Origin: Myxococcales bacterium
GTDB lineage: Bacteria > Myxococcota_A > Polyangia > Polyangiales > Ga0077539
Direction of reading: 5' to 3'
Assembly (NCBI GenBank): GCA_016793325.1
Contig: JAEUKI010000079.1
Span: forward strand, 62,001 to 126,000
Length of the DNA stretch: 64,000 nt
A program made the position numbers and the translations under genes. This document shows, piece by piece, positions 48,971 to 58,914 of this stretch. The first letter of the stretch is position 1. The number at the start of each line of letters is the position of its first letter. The notes beneath the pieces are model-generated. The model did not search any database and was not told the origin of the DNA. It saw only the letters and a program-made list of their open reading frames with translations.

Positions 48971-51601
48971 TCACCCCGTCGCGTCGCCGGCGGTCACCGA
49001 TGCCTCTCGGTCGGACCGATGCGCCGTCGTGATCCACGGCACGCCCGAGCGCACGACGCGCGCGTCCGAACGCAGCCAGTATCGCTCCCCTTCGCGGCGC
49101 ACGAGCGCGCCCCCGCCGAGCGCGCGGAGCTGCGCGACGGCGTTGTTCAGCCGATTCGACGCAGCGGCGCGCTGAATTCGCTCGTTCGGCCAGAGCGCCT
49201 CGACGAGCTCGCGGTTCGTCCGGCCCGCCTCGCAGCCTGCTAGCTGCACGACGAGCTGAAACGCGTTGCGACGCGCCGACCGTGTCAGCGACGCGCCGCC
49301 GGGCAACCTCGCCACGCCGAGCGCCTCGTCGATGCACACGCACGCGCACGACGGATCGCGCGCGCTCCACTCGATCGCCGTGCGCTCGCTCGGGGTGAGG
49401 TCCGCCCAATAGAGCGTCGCGGCGTGGCGAATCGGAAGGGACTCGAGCACGGACTCGCCGATCGCTCGGCGCGCAGCGAGCCCCACCCACGCGGGCGCGA
49501 GCGCGCGCGCCAACGTCGAGCGGCTCGGCGCCGCAGCGTCTTGCTCGCGCTCTCCGCAGAGCCACGCCGCGTGCCCGAGAACGATCGTCGCCGCCATCCG
49601 ATGCTCGGGCGAACCCACGAGCGACAGGACGCGCGCAGCCTCGTTTGCAGCCGCCGCGCTCGCGACGTGTTGTCCGGCGCGCGCGAGCAGCCGAGCCCGA
49701 CGCGGAGCGATCAGCGCGGCCACGGTCGAAGCGTGCGTGGCTCCTTCGCGAAGCCCGCGATCGAGCGCCGCGAGCGCCTCCGCGTAGCGGCCGCTCGCCT
49801 CGAAGACATCCGCGCGAAGCGCCGCGACATGCACCGCCGAGTACGCGTCGGGGCGAACCGCGAGAAGCGCCTCGACTCGCTCGAGTCCCGAGAGCGCCTC
49901 TGCGTAGCGACCGCGCGCGAAGTCCCCTTCGGCGCGATTCAGCCGCGCGTTGCGGAGCTGTTCGAGGTAGCCCGCGCGCTCGAGGAGGGCCTCGGCTTCG
50001 ACGAATCGGCACTCGGCCTGATCCCACTGTCCTCGCTGCAGCGCGATCATCCCGAGGTGGCCGAGCGTCGTGCCCTCGGCGCCTCCCTCTCCGAGCGCTC
50101 GAAAGTGCGCCACCGCCTGCGATCCTGCCGCGGTGGCCGCCGCGTCGTCGCCGAGCATCGCGAGGCAGAGGCACATGTTCGTCGACGCCACCGCCTCGGC
50201 CTTGCGCGCGCCGAGCTTCGCAGCGAGCTCGCGCGCCGCCTCGTAGTGCGCGAGCGCCTCCGCCAGCCGCTCTTGCCAGTACGCGAGCGATCCCAGGCCG
50301 ATCTCGCACTGCGCGTGCTCGTGGGCGTAGCCGACCGCGAGGTAGCCCTCTTGCGCGCGCAGCATCAGCGCGCGGGCTCGCTCGGCGTCGTCGAAGCGGC
50401 GGAGAAACGCTCGCTCGACGAGGCACGCGGAGGCCACGGGCAGCGAGACCGCATCGACGTCGATCCCGTCGAGCAGCGCCGCGACCTCGCGCCACTCGGT
50501 GCGGAGCCGGTGCGCGCGAGCGAGCTCGACGGCCACCGTGGCCCATAGCTCCGACCGCGGTTGCAGCTTGGACAGCGCGCCCTCGAGCCACGAGACGACG
50601 AGCCCCAGGCCCTCGTGGCGCTCGTACGCGAGGGCGAGCGCCACGCTGCACGTGACGAAGTCTGCGCACCGCGGAGCGTCGTGTACCTGAGCGCCCAGCG
50701 AGGCGGCCGCTGCCTCGAGCGACGAGCGCTCGGCGTCGATCGCGACGAGCGCGGCCGGGTCCCCGACGGTTCGCCACCGCTCGATCGCGTCGCGCGCCCG
50801 TCGCGCGCAACCGTGATCCACGCGTTCGATCTCTGCGCGAAGGGACCGAGAAAATGCAGGTTCGTCGAGCAACGCGAGCGCGGCCTCGAACCGAGCGACC
50901 CAGCCGACGCCATCGTCGAACACCATCGATCGATCGCGAAGCCCCGCGAGCGCGACGAGCGCCGAGCGTTGTCCGAGCGCGCGTTCGATCGCGTCGAGCT
51001 CGACGCTCGTGCTGGACGCGACGATCACAGCCATCGCCTCGAGTTCGTCCGTCGACAGCGCTTCGGTCGCGGGCCATCCGTGTCCGAGCAGCGGGTGCGT
51101 CGCGCGCTCGCCACGACGCACCGCGCGACGCGCGGCCTCGCACCGCGCGAGCAAGGCGCTCGGCGAGAGCACCCGCAGCAACGGCAAGGCGCTTCGAAGC
51201 CCGTCGGTCGACCGTTCGGCGGCGAGCGCGAGCGCGCGCAGCGTCGCCAAGCGATCACCGCCCTCGTGAGCGAGCGCCACGCCTTCACGAACGAGCGCGG
51301 CGTCGAGCCACTGAACGCACGCCTCGAGCGACGCAGGAGCGCACTCGACATAGGCCTCGGCCTCGAGCGCGAAGCGCGAGACCCAGCCGACGACGCACGG
51401 TCGCGCGTCGCGCGGGGCGCGGAGGGCCTCGCGCGCTTCGGACTGCGAACGCGCTTCGATCGTGTCGCAAGGACGTTCGCGGGCGATCGCGGCGAGCAGC
51501 GAGGACACCTCGGCGCCGGGCGGCCCCCACACTAAGACGCGACGGTGTCCGTCGTCGACGCGCGCGAGCGCCTGTTCGAAGGCCGAAGGGGCGAGCGACA
51601 T
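48971..51601 (-). CDS. Large TPR regulator with C-terminal winged helix
   Basis: 876 residues. The N-terminus has an NTPase-like strand and loop, VLVWGPPGAEVSS (22-34), but the Walker A lysine is missing. The middle is a long array of TPR-like helices (YEAARELAAKLGARKAEAVA, EGTTLGHLGMIALQRGQWDQ). The last 130 residues look like an OmpR/SARP-type DNA-binding winged helix (RRNAFQLVVQLAGCEAGRTN then RELVEALWPNERIQRAAASN and RLNNAVAQLRALGG). This is the layout of STAND/MalT-like regulators, here probably without ATP binding. Target genes unknown. Confidence 0.75.
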   Translation of the reverse strand: MSLAPSAFEQALARVDDGHRRVLVWGPPGAEVSSLLAAIARERPCDTIEARSQSEAREALRAPRDARPCVVGWVSRFALEAEAYVECAPASLEACVQWLDAALVREGVALAHEGGDRLATLRALALAAERSTDGLRSALPLLRVLSPSALLARCEAARRAVRRGERATHPLLGHGWPATEALSTDELEAMAVIVASSTSVELDAIERALGQRSALVALAGLRDRSMVFDDGVGWVARFEAALALLDEPAFSRSLRAEIERVDHGCARRARDAIERWRTVGDPAALVAIDAERSSLEAAAASLGAQVHDAPRCADFVTCSVALALAYERHEGLGLVVSWLEGALSKLQPRSELWATVAVELARAHRLRTEWREVAALLDGIDVDAVSLPVASACLVERAFLRRFDDAERARALMLRAQEGYLAVGYAHEHAQCEIGLGSLAYWQERLAEALAHYEAARELAAKLGARKAEAVASTNMCLCLAMLGDDAAATAAGSQAVAHFRALGEGGAEGTTLGHLGMIALQRGQWDQAECRFVEAEALLERAGYLEQLRNARLNRAEGDFARGRYAEALSGLERVEALLAVRPDAYSAVHVAALRADVFEASGRYAEALAALDRGLREGATHASTVAALIAPRRARLLARAGQHVASAAAANEAARVLSLVGSPEHRMAATIVLGHAAWLCGEREQDAAAPSRSTLARALAPAWVGLAARRAIGESVLESLPIRHAATLYWADLTPSERTAIEWSARDPSCACVCIDEALGVARLPGGASLTRSARRNAFQLVVQLAGCEAGRTNRELVEALWPNERIQRAAASNRLNNAVAQLRALGGGALVRREGERYWLRSDARVVRSGVPWITTAHRSDREASVTAGDATG

Positions 51602-51816
51602 GCGAGCGATGGGTTAGCCCAACGACGAACGATCGTCGAAGCCCCCAAAGGGCGGACGCGCGCGCCGTTGCGCACAGAAACGCGCGGCGCGACGGCGCGA
51701 CCGACGCGGGTCGATCCTCGAATAAGAGTGAATAAGGGCGGAGTAGCGAAGCGCGCGAAGCAGACCTCCGTACGAGCGACGACGGGCGAGTGCCTGTCGC
51801 GAAAAGGAGCGTCTCG

Positions 51817-52440
51817 ATGAGGTCGATGGCTGCAATGTGTTTCGGAGTGTTCGCGTCGTTCGTGTTGGCCGCGTGCGGGCCGGGGTCGAGTCGACCCGTC
51901 GGAACGTCGGCTTCGTCCGGCAACGGCGCGCCGTGCCAATCGCAGGGCGATTGCCCGAGCGGACAGACGTGCCTGACGGTCGGGGGCGTCTCCGCGTGCA
52001 CGATTTCGTGCACCGCGTCTGCGACCGAATGCACGGGGTCCGCGAGCTGCGGCTCGTTCGGCTCGGTGTCTGCGTCGGTGTGTCGTCCGGCGACGATGAG
52101 CTCGTCGAGCGCGGACGCGAGCGCCGCCCCGCGCGCCGACGAGCAGCCGAAGGCCCCGTGCCGCGCCGACGCAGAGTGCGTTCGCCTGCAAGAGGGCTCG
52201 ATTTGTGGGGCGTTTCGCGGCGAGCGAGCGTGCACGATCGCGTGCAGCGAGCGGTCGCAATGCAACCCGCCCGCCGTGCAGGGAATCGTGACGAACTTCA
52301 TGGACTGCGTGACCGACGAGGCCAACCCCGCGCGCCGCATCTGCGCGCCGGATCCCGCGTGCCTGCAGCCGAGCAACCCGTTCGCGTGCGTGACGTTTCC
52401 CATGATGCCGCCGAACCCGTTCGACGACGCGGGGTTCTGA
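51817..52440 (+). CDS. Small Cys-rich lipoprotein
   Basis: 207 residues from the ATG at 51817; AAAAGGAG seven bases upstream fixes the start. The signal peptide ends VLAAC. Two Cys-rich modules follow, CQSQGDCPSGQTCLTVGGVS and CRADAECVRLQEGSICGAF, each with the spacing of secreted disulfide domains. No enzyme motif. Envelope-anchored; function unknown. Confidence 0.75.
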   Translation: MRSMAAMCFGVFASFVLAACGPGSSRPVGTSASSGNGAPCQSQGDCPSGQTCLTVGGVSACTISCTASATECTGSASCGSFGSVSASVCRPATMSSSSADASAAPRADEQPKAPCRADAECVRLQEGSICGAFRGERACTIACSERSQCNPPAVQGIVTNFMDCVTDEANPARRICAPDPACLQPSNPFACVTFPMMPPNPFDDAGF

Positions 52441-52541
52441 GAGGCGCCCGCTCACCGACCGTGCACTGTTGGTGATCCACCCTGTCAATATCCTCGTGAG
52501 CGCGCGAGGCGATCCGCGAGCGCCCCTGCGCCAAGCCTCCG

Positions 52542-52576
52542 AAACGGACGCACCATCGTCGTTGATTCGCGTCCGT
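52542..52576. other. Hairpin after the Cys-rich lipoprotein
   Basis: Perfect 9-bp inverted repeat AACGGACGC / GCGTCCGTT with a 17-base loop, about 100 bases past the stop at 52440. It could be a terminator or operator. The rest of 52441-52747 holds no gene. Confidence 0.35.
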
Positions 52577-52747
52577 TCTGGGAGAGATCGCGGGACGGAG
52601 GGCGGTGTATGCGACTCGACCCTCGACGCGTCCCCGAAGCCAACGTCGAGCCGCGGAAGCTGCAACCCCCACCGAAGCAGGTACGCGGTGCAGGTATCGG
52701 CGCTTCGCCGTCGATCGGTCGGCCAAAGGTTGATAGTTTTGGACTTC

Positions 52748-53500
52748 ATGCGCATCTCGCTTCCGCGTCACGCGACGCGGCTTTTCGTCGCCGCGGCTCT
52801 GCTCGCTGCATGCTCTCCACCAAGCACGCCGCGCCCGGACGCGACCGCGGACACGCTCGTCGCCGACGATTCGCGCGCAGCGACCGACGCTGCGACGGAC
52901 GACGGGACGACCTCCGTCGATGACGTTGCAGACGCCTCGGCGGCAGACGCGCAGGACGCGAGCGTCGATGCGCCCGTCGTCGATGCAGGCGTCGATGCGA
53001 CCGTTGTCGACGCGGCTGTCGATGCCGCGGCTGACTCAGCACCCGACGCGAGCGACACAGGCGTCGACGCGCCGACGCTCGACGCGGGCGTCGACGCCCC
53101 CACGGATGCGCCTTCGGACGCGACGGAATCGGGAGCTGACGCGTCGGTGCCCGACGTCACCGCGGATGCGTCCGTCGATGCGTCGAGCGATGCGCCCGCC
53201 GATGGTCCACGAAGCATCAGCCTCGTGCGCATCACGTGCGCGGTGGCGGTCGTTCCGAGGATGACGGTGGAGTGGGCGTTTCCGTCGCCTACGACCGAGA
53301 TTCTGCGTGGATTTCTCCAGCTCCCGAGCGGAACAGCCTACCGCACGGCTGCGCCGGACATCGCCGCAGGCGTCGTCACCGCGACGCAATCGTTCACGCT
53401 CGCGTCTACGACGGACTTTGCTCGTGACTATCGGATCGAGTTGGCGACCGCGAGCACGGGCGCCGTCGTCGCGACCTTCGATCCTGTTCGCTGCCCTTGA
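52748..53500 (+). CDS. Lipoprotein with long Asp/Ala linker
   Basis: 250 residues from the ATG at 52748. The signal peptide ends LLAAC. Residues 27-155 are an Asp/Ala/Val/Thr linker of the type VDAGVDATVVDAAVDAAADS, ending at DGPRSISLVRIT. Only the last 90 residues look folded (a beta domain: VVPRMTVEWAFPSPTTEILR and YRIELATASTGAVVATF). Extracellular. Confidence 0.7.
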   Translation: MRISLPRHATRLFVAAALLAACSPPSTPRPDATADTLVADDSRAATDAATDDGTTSVDDVADASAADAQDASVDAPVVDAGVDATVVDAAVDAAADSAPDASDTGVDAPTLDAGVDAPTDAPSDATESGADASVPDVTADASVDASSDAPADGPRSISLVRITCAVAVVPRMTVEWAFPSPTTEILRGFLQLPSGTAYRTAAPDIAAGVVTATQSFTLASTTDFARDYRIELATASTGAVVATFDPVRCP

Positions 53501-53558
53501 GCGTCGAGTTCCTCGACGCCGCGGGCGATCGCGTCGAGTCTCCAGGTCTGAACGCCGC

Positions 53559-54158
53559 TCACGGTGGGCAGCTCGGCCCGTACTCGCGCTGACAAAACCC
53601 GCCGGGGTCGCACGAGCACCAGGAGCAACGCTGGGTCGGCGAGGGGCTGCCGCCGGGCACGAATTGCCCGTCGTTTCTGAAACAGCCGGGCCTCGTGAAG
53701 GCATTGCAGCGCTCGGCCGTCTCGCAGCGAAATCCGACGGTGTCATCGCTGTGCGCGAAGCAGTCGCATGTGATGCAGCGGTCCGGTGAGGTCCATCGCT
53801 CTCCGAGGGCCACCGTCTCGCCGCCGGGCATTCGGCAGCGCCGATCGGGCGCGCGATGGTTGCAGCCCATGTTGAGCGGAGGCACGCACGTGCAGCCGCT
53901 CCCATCAGCGCTTTGGTAGTTCATAAACGGCCGTACGCGCGCGTTGTCTGGCGCGATGCAATGGCGGTACAGCCCGTCGTCGCTCACGTCCGGCGCCGCC
54001 GCGCTGTCGCCCTGCGCGGGCGGCGCGTCGATCGAAGCGCTGTCGGTCGGGTTGTCGACCGCGCCGTCGAACTTCCTCGACTCCTGCGGCAAGCTCGAAG
54101 AGGCGCATCCCCCGAGCACGATCGCGATCCAGACGACCGTCGTGCGACGTGACTTCAT
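53559..54158 (-). CDS. Cys-rich lipoprotein, von Willebrand C-like
   Basis: 199 residues. The signal peptide ends VLGGC. After a short Asp/Ala linker come two Cys-rich modules: GCTCVPPLNMGCNHRAP and a segment like von Willebrand factor C (GGETVALGERWTSPDRCITC then CDCFAHSDDTVGF and CETAERCNAF). Extracellular; could bind protein. Confidence 0.7.
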   Translation of the reverse strand: MKSRRTTVVWIAIVLGGCASSSLPQESRKFDGAVDNPTDSASIDAPPAQGDSAAAPDVSDDGLYRHCIAPDNARVRPFMNYQSADGSGCTCVPPLNMGCNHRAPDRRCRMPGGETVALGERWTSPDRCITCDCFAHSDDTVGFRCETAERCNAFTRPGCFRNDGQFVPGGSPSPTQRCSWCSCDPGGFCQREYGPSCPP

Positions 54159-54200
54159 CGTTGATTCTCCGAAGCAAAGCGAAAGGTTGTCGACGATGCT

Positions 54201-54326
54201 AAACGACGCCTCAATTGAACGTCGTAGAAATGAGCCGAGCGTCGGCCATCCACGAGACCGTTGAACTCGAGTCCAACCGCCACGAATGGATCGAGAAAAG
54301 TACGTCGATCGAATGAGTGGCGGTTT
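54201..54326. repeat. Element B, copy 3 (about 126 bp)
   Basis: It begins AAACGACGCCTCAATTGAAC and ends GAGTGGCGGTTT. It is about 10 bases longer in the middle than copies 1 and 2, so the reading frame shifts. In the frame joined to the right end it encodes MSRASAIHETVELESNRHEW followed by IEKSTSIE and a stop. It lies in the 385-base gap (54159-54543) between divergent lipoprotein genes, which holds no other gene. Confidence 0.8.
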
Positions 54327-54543
54327 CGCGATTCTCTGCTGACAATTCGCGAACGGAGCTCTCGTTGCGCGGGACCGGGAGCCAAGGGGCCCGGCATCGG
54401 CAACCCACAGCGATGATCGACAACGCGGACAGTTCGTCGCGATGCGTTGGGGACGATCTGCGACATGGGTTGTTATGCGATCTCCGTCAGAGCGAAGCGG
54501 CGCTGCCCGATACGACGTCGCACACGCCTCTCCCGAAAGAACG

Positions 54544-56829
54544 ATGACTCACATGCGTCGCACGTCTTGGTTTTTCGTTGGAATCGCCGTCACGAGCGGG
54601 TGCTTGGACACGCGCACTCCGCCCGCGGACGCAGCCGCGGACGCTGCGTTGGACGCCGCGCTAGACGCCACGGTGGACGCGACGGCCGATGCGATCACCG
54701 ACGCGCTCGTGACCGAATCCGCGGCGGACACGACGGCGCTCTGCGGCGCTGGGCTCGCCGCCTGCGGCGGCGCGTGCGTCGATCTCGCGACGGACATGAT
54801 GAATTGTGGCGCGTGCGGCGTGCGGTGCTCTGCGCCAAACGCGCGCGCCGCGTGCGACATGGGCGCGTGCGTATTTCGCTGCGACGAAGGGTTTGCAGAC
54901 TGTGATCGCGTCGCGAGCAACGGTTGCGAGGCTTCGCTCGGCGCGCCGACGACCTGCGGATCCTGCGATCGACGCTGCGGCGGAGCGACGCCCAACTGTC
55001 AGTACGCGCCCGGCCGGCCGGGCATGTGCGTCGGCGGCTGCGCGATGGGCTTCGGTGACTGCGACAACAACGCGATGAACGGCTGCGAAACGCCGCTCAT
55101 TTCGATGAATCACTGCGGCGCATGCGACCGACCGTGCCGCGCCCCGGCAAACGGCAGCGCCAACTGCATGGCCGGAGCGTGCGAGATCAGCTGCAATCCT
55201 GGCTACTACGCGAGCGGGACAGACTGCGTCGCAGTGCTTCCTCCGCGGCCGCTCGCGCCGATCTCCGCGGGCTTCACGACGAGCACGCGACCCACGTTCA
55301 CCTGGGTAAACCCTGCGGGAAACACCGGTGTCGAGGTGCTCGTGTGCCGCGATCGACGCATGACGTCGGGCTGCGTTCGCAGCACGGTGATGGCGCGCTC
55401 GTATCGCCCGACCGCTCCGCTCGCGAGCGGCTGGTGGTTCTGGTCGCTCGGCGGTCTGCGCGGGACGATCGCGAGCGCGACGCGCAGCGCTGTGTGGCAG
55501 TTTCGCGTCCGAGCCAGCGATTCGCCGATCGATTCGAGCTACGGCTCGGTCGTCGATTTCGACGGCGACGGCTTCGCCGACGTGGTGACGGGCGCCCCCA
55601 ACACCCCGATCGCCGGCGCGACGCACGCGGGCGCCGTGTACTTCTACGAGGGCAGCGCGACGGGGCTCGCTGCAGATCCAGCACGAGAGTACGTAGGCGC
55701 TGCGACGGACCGACTCGGACTCTCGGTCGCCGCCGCAGGCGACATCAACGGTGATGGCTTCGCCGACGTGATGCTCGGCGCGCCGGAGGCGAGCTTTGCT
55801 ACGGGCTACGTCGGCGTCGTGCTCGGAAACGCGCGCGGCCTGCCGTCGACGTTCTCGTCGACCCTCAGGGGAGCGACGAGCAATCAGCGCTTCGGCTCGA
55901 GGATCGCAGCGATCGGCGACGTCAACGGCGATGGCTACGGCGATGTTGCCATCGCGTCGTCGCACGCGTCAGGCCCATCCGTGGTCGAGGTGTTTCTCGG
56001 AAGCGCGTCGGGCTCGTTGATCGCGCATCGCACGTACACGTTCGATCGCGCTCGCCTCAACGCCGCATATTTGTGCCCGACCACGCTCGGCGATCTCAAC
56101 CTCGACGGCTACTCGGACTTTGCCATCGCGAACCCTGGTGATCCAGGCGGGGGATCGTCGTACGGAACCATTCAGATCTTCTACGGAAGCGCGACCGGCG
56201 CCAGCGCGACCCCTGCGCAGACCATCGCGGGCGTCGTCGCGATGGAGGCGCCGGCCACGACGCTGAGCTATGGCGATTTCAACGGGGACGGTCGCGTCGA
56301 CTTGCTGGCAGGCAGCAATTTCGTTGACGAAGCTGGGCCGAATCGCGGCGGCGTCGTTCGCTTGTATCTCGCGACGGCGACAGGACTCCCGTCGACGCCG
56401 TCGCAAGAGCATCGTTCGGCCGACAGCGCCAACTTCGGCATCGTGGTGAGCGGCGGAGATGTCGACAGCGACGGGTACGACGACGCCCTCATCGGCGCTC
56501 CGTTCACACGCTGCGGTGGAATCATCTTCTGCGGGGCTGTCGAACTCAGGCTCGGGAGCGCTGCGGGCATCGCAACGACTCCGCAACGCCGGATCGTGGG
56601 CAACGCGGTCGAGTATCTCGGAACGAGCGTCGGAGCGCGCGGTGACATCAACAACGATGGCTTCGCCGACGTGGTGTTCGGCGCGCCCAACGAGTCCTCC
56701 ACCGCGATGGACAACGCAGGCGCCCTGCACGTCCATCATGGCTCGTCGACGGGAATCGCGGCCTCATTGACGACTTCTCGCTCGAACGGAGTCACGAACA
56801 GCGCGTTCGGTCACGCCGCCACCCTGTAG
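54544..56829 (+). CDS. FG-GAP propeller lipoprotein, seven repeats (2)
   Basis: 761 residues from the ATG at 54544. The signal peptide ends TSGC. An Asp/Ala linker is followed by Cys modules like those of 11952-14801 (CVDLATDMMNCGAC, GFADCDRVASNGCE, GFGDCDNNAMNGCE), then a fibronectin-III-like domain (RPTFTWVNPAGNTGVEVLVC). Seven FG-GAP repeats follow, each with a DxNxDG-type loop (DFDGDGFAD, DINGDGFAD, DVNGDGYGD, DLNLDGYSD, DFNGDGRVD, DVDSDGYDD, DINNDGFAD), and the chain ends at FGHAATL. Surface-exposed; likely binding. Confidence 0.85.
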   Translation: MTHMRRTSWFFVGIAVTSGCLDTRTPPADAAADAALDAALDATVDATADAITDALVTESAADTTALCGAGLAACGGACVDLATDMMNCGACGVRCSAPNARAACDMGACVFRCDEGFADCDRVASNGCEASLGAPTTCGSCDRRCGGATPNCQYAPGRPGMCVGGCAMGFGDCDNNAMNGCETPLISMNHCGACDRPCRAPANGSANCMAGACEISCNPGYYASGTDCVAVLPPRPLAPISAGFTTSTRPTFTWVNPAGNTGVEVLVCRDRRMTSGCVRSTVMARSYRPTAPLASGWWFWSLGGLRGTIASATRSAVWQFRVRASDSPIDSSYGSVVDFDGDGFADVVTGAPNTPIAGATHAGAVYFYEGSATGLAADPAREYVGAATDRLGLSVAAAGDINGDGFADVMLGAPEASFATGYVGVVLGNARGLPSTFSSTLRGATSNQRFGSRIAAIGDVNGDGYGDVAIASSHASGPSVVEVFLGSASGSLIAHRTYTFDRARLNAAYLCPTTLGDLNLDGYSDFAIANPGDPGGGSSYGTIQIFYGSATGASATPAQTIAGVVAMEAPATTLSYGDFNGDGRVDLLAGSNFVDEAGPNRGGVVRLYLATATGLPSTPSQEHRSADSANFGIVVSGGDVDSDGYDDALIGAPFTRCGGIIFCGAVELRLGSAAGIATTPQRRIVGNAVEYLGTSVGARGDINNDGFADVVFGAPNESSTAMDNAGALHVHHGSSTGIAASLTTSRSNGVTNSAFGHAATL

Positions 56830-56871
56830 TCGAGCGCGAGGCCCTCGAGGGCGGCGCATCTGCATAGGCGC

Positions 56872-56900
56872 GAGGGCGGGGACGAGGCGGTAACCAATCG
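56872..56900 (+). repeat. 29-bp repeat, copy 1 (partner at 59321)
   Basis: GAGGGCGGGGACGAGGCGGT AACCAATCG. The copy at 59321-59349 differs at only four positions. Confidence 0.5.
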
Positions 56901-56924
56901 CGGCGCCAACGGCTGACGCGTGCG

Positions 56925-56952
56925 CGAGAGACCGCCGTCGGATGTCCGATTC
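56925..56952 (+). repeat. 28-bp direct repeat, left of the PLP enzyme gene
   Basis: CGAGAGACCGCCGTCGGATG TCCGATTC. It matches 58915-58942 with one change (A/G). It ends 50 bases before the ATG at 57003. Confidence 0.7.
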
Positions 56953-57002
56953 GCCTGCCCGATCCCACCGCCCGTCGCGCGCGGTATGTTCGCGCGACGC
57001 CC

Positions 57003-58904
57003 ATGGCCACGAGCCCCGCTGCTAGCGAGACCCTCCACATCTCCCCTGACTTCGCATCGAACCTCGCACGCGTGCTGCCGAGGCTCCTCGCTCCGGGCGC
57101 GCTGCCCGAGGACTGGGATCCGCGCGCGACCACCTACGACCTGACGCGCTTCGACTCGGACGTCGGCTTCGCGGCGAGGCTGAACGAGGCCATCGCCGAC
57201 ATCGTCACGCGCGATCTGCAGGAGCCTTCGCAGATCCGCGAACGGCTCACCGCGGTCGGACTCCCGTTCGACTACGCGCGCCTCGGCCAGCCGCTCTCCA
57301 CGCTCTTCGAGCTCTCGACGCAGGCCCGCACCAACGCAGCGCGGTGCTTCTCCTTCGCGTCGGTCACCAAGTCGTGGCTCGCCGTCATCGAGTCGCCGTC
57401 ACGGACGCTCCCGGTTCGCGTCTACGCGTCGGGCGCGCTGCCGATCTCGGACGAGGCCCGCCGCGCCCTCGTTGCGAGCGGCGTCACCATCCACGAACGC
57501 GAGCCGCTGCCGCCGCCGAGCGCGGACGTGCTGACCGTGCTCGTCACCGACGCGCCGTTTCTCGGGGACGTTCAGGCCACGCACGCCGACGCGATCAGCG
57601 CGCCGGTGCCCGGCGGAAGCGTACTGCTCGTGAGGGACCCGACGCGGATCGCGCCGCACGGAATCCAGCTGATTCGCAAGCGCACCGTCTCGGCGCTGCT
57701 CGCCGCGGACGCGCGCGCGGCGCTCGAACACGAGGCGCACCGGTCCCCGAGCGCGCTCGCGGCAGAGACGCCCGAGGCGTGCGCGGAGAGGCTCCGAGCG
57801 CTCTTCCCCGAAGTGACGCAGAGCCTGTTTTTCTGCACCGGACTCGCGGCGGAGGCCGCGGTGTTCAGCGCCGCCGTCGACGTGCTGGGACCCGAGCCGG
57901 TCTCGTTCTTCTACGCGCAAAACGGCTACGGCGGCACAGGGCAGCTCATCGCGGACCTGCTGGCTCGCGGCGGCAAGCTGCGGCCGCGGCCCCTCGTCGT
58001 GCTCGGTCACGACGACCAGGGTCGCGCCGTCACGCTCGTCGACCGCGTGCTCGGGGAGCTCGCCTCGCTCGCGGGCGCGCCGGCGTGTCTGTTTCTCGAG
58101 ACGCCCACGAATCCCGAGCTGCAGGCGCACGATTTTTCGAAGCTCATGGCCGGCCTTCGCGCGTACGCGGAGCAGCATGGTCGCAAGGTGCCGGTGATCG
58201 TCGACACGACGCTGGCGCCGCTCTACCCGATCTTCGCCAAGGAGTTTGCTGCCAATTGGCCGTTCGTGCTGGTCAAGAGCGGCTCGAAGTACTTCACCAA
58301 AGGAAAGACGACCCTCGGCGTCGCCGCGTGCGCGAGCGATCCGACGGCGCGCGCGATCCTCGACCGCGCGCGCGCGCTCGGTCGAGACGCCGACTCGTTT
58401 GCTCGCCCGCACCAGCTCGTCGAGCTCTACGCGGGCCTCTCGGATCTCGTCCCGCGCATGGCCGCGATCAGCGCGCACACGCGTCGCCTCGCCGATGGCC
58501 TGCGTCGCGCGCTGCGGGCCCGCGGACACGACGTGACGCTCTACGCGGTGTCCGACGCCGACGTCGAAGCCGGAATGGCGACCGGCATGGTGTCCTTCTA
58601 CCTGCCACCAGCGCCGACGACGCACGCGGACCTCGTCGACGAGTTCGTCGCGCACTTGCTCGAGCACGCGCCGACGCTCGTGAAGAACCGCGTCAGCTAC
58701 GGCCAGTCGACGGGCGACGGCGCCCCGGACGTCTTCTACGTGATCAACCCCGAAGAGTCGACGCAGGGCGCGCTCTCGGCCGCAGTGAAGAACGCGCAGA
58801 AGCGGGGCAACGTGCAGATCTGCCGGATTTCGGTGCCAGAGCACGCCGACGTCGACGGCCTCCTCGCCGCCGCCGAGCGCTTCTTCGCTCTCAAGTACCG
58901 CTGA
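57003..58904 (+). CDS. PLP-dependent Cys/Met metabolism enzyme
   Basis: 633 residues. The second half matches Cys/Met-metabolism PLP enzymes (cystathionine gamma-synthase family): FYAQNGYGGTGQLI, the substrate/PLP loop LFLETPTNPEL, the aspartate of PVIVDTTLAPLYP, and VLVKSGSKYFTKGKTTLG with the candidate lysine. The first 230 residues are an unusual N-terminal extension. Most relatives have about 400 residues. It probably eliminates or replaces at the gamma or beta carbon of an amino acid. The gene is flanked by 28-bp direct repeats. Confidence 0.8.
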   Translation: MATSPAASETLHISPDFASNLARVLPRLLAPGALPEDWDPRATTYDLTRFDSDVGFAARLNEAIADIVTRDLQEPSQIRERLTAVGLPFDYARLGQPLSTLFELSTQARTNAARCFSFASVTKSWLAVIESPSRTLPVRVYASGALPISDEARRALVASGVTIHEREPLPPPSADVLTVLVTDAPFLGDVQATHADAISAPVPGGSVLLVRDPTRIAPHGIQLIRKRTVSALLAADARAALEHEAHRSPSALAAETPEACAERLRALFPEVTQSLFFCTGLAAEAAVFSAAVDVLGPEPVSFFYAQNGYGGTGQLIADLLARGGKLRPRPLVVLGHDDQGRAVTLVDRVLGELASLAGAPACLFLETPTNPELQAHDFSKLMAGLRAYAEQHGRKVPVIVDTTLAPLYPIFAKEFAANWPFVLVKSGSKYFTKGKTTLGVAACASDPTARAILDRARALGRDADSFARPHQLVELYAGLSDLVPRMAAISAHTRRLADGLRRALRARGHDVTLYAVSDADVEAGMATGMVSFYLPPAPTTHADLVDEFVAHLLEHAPTLVKNRVSYGQSTGDGAPDVFYVINPEESTQGALSAAVKNAQKRGNVQICRISVPEHADVDGLLAAAERFFALKYR

Positions 58905-58914
58905 TTCGCGTGCT

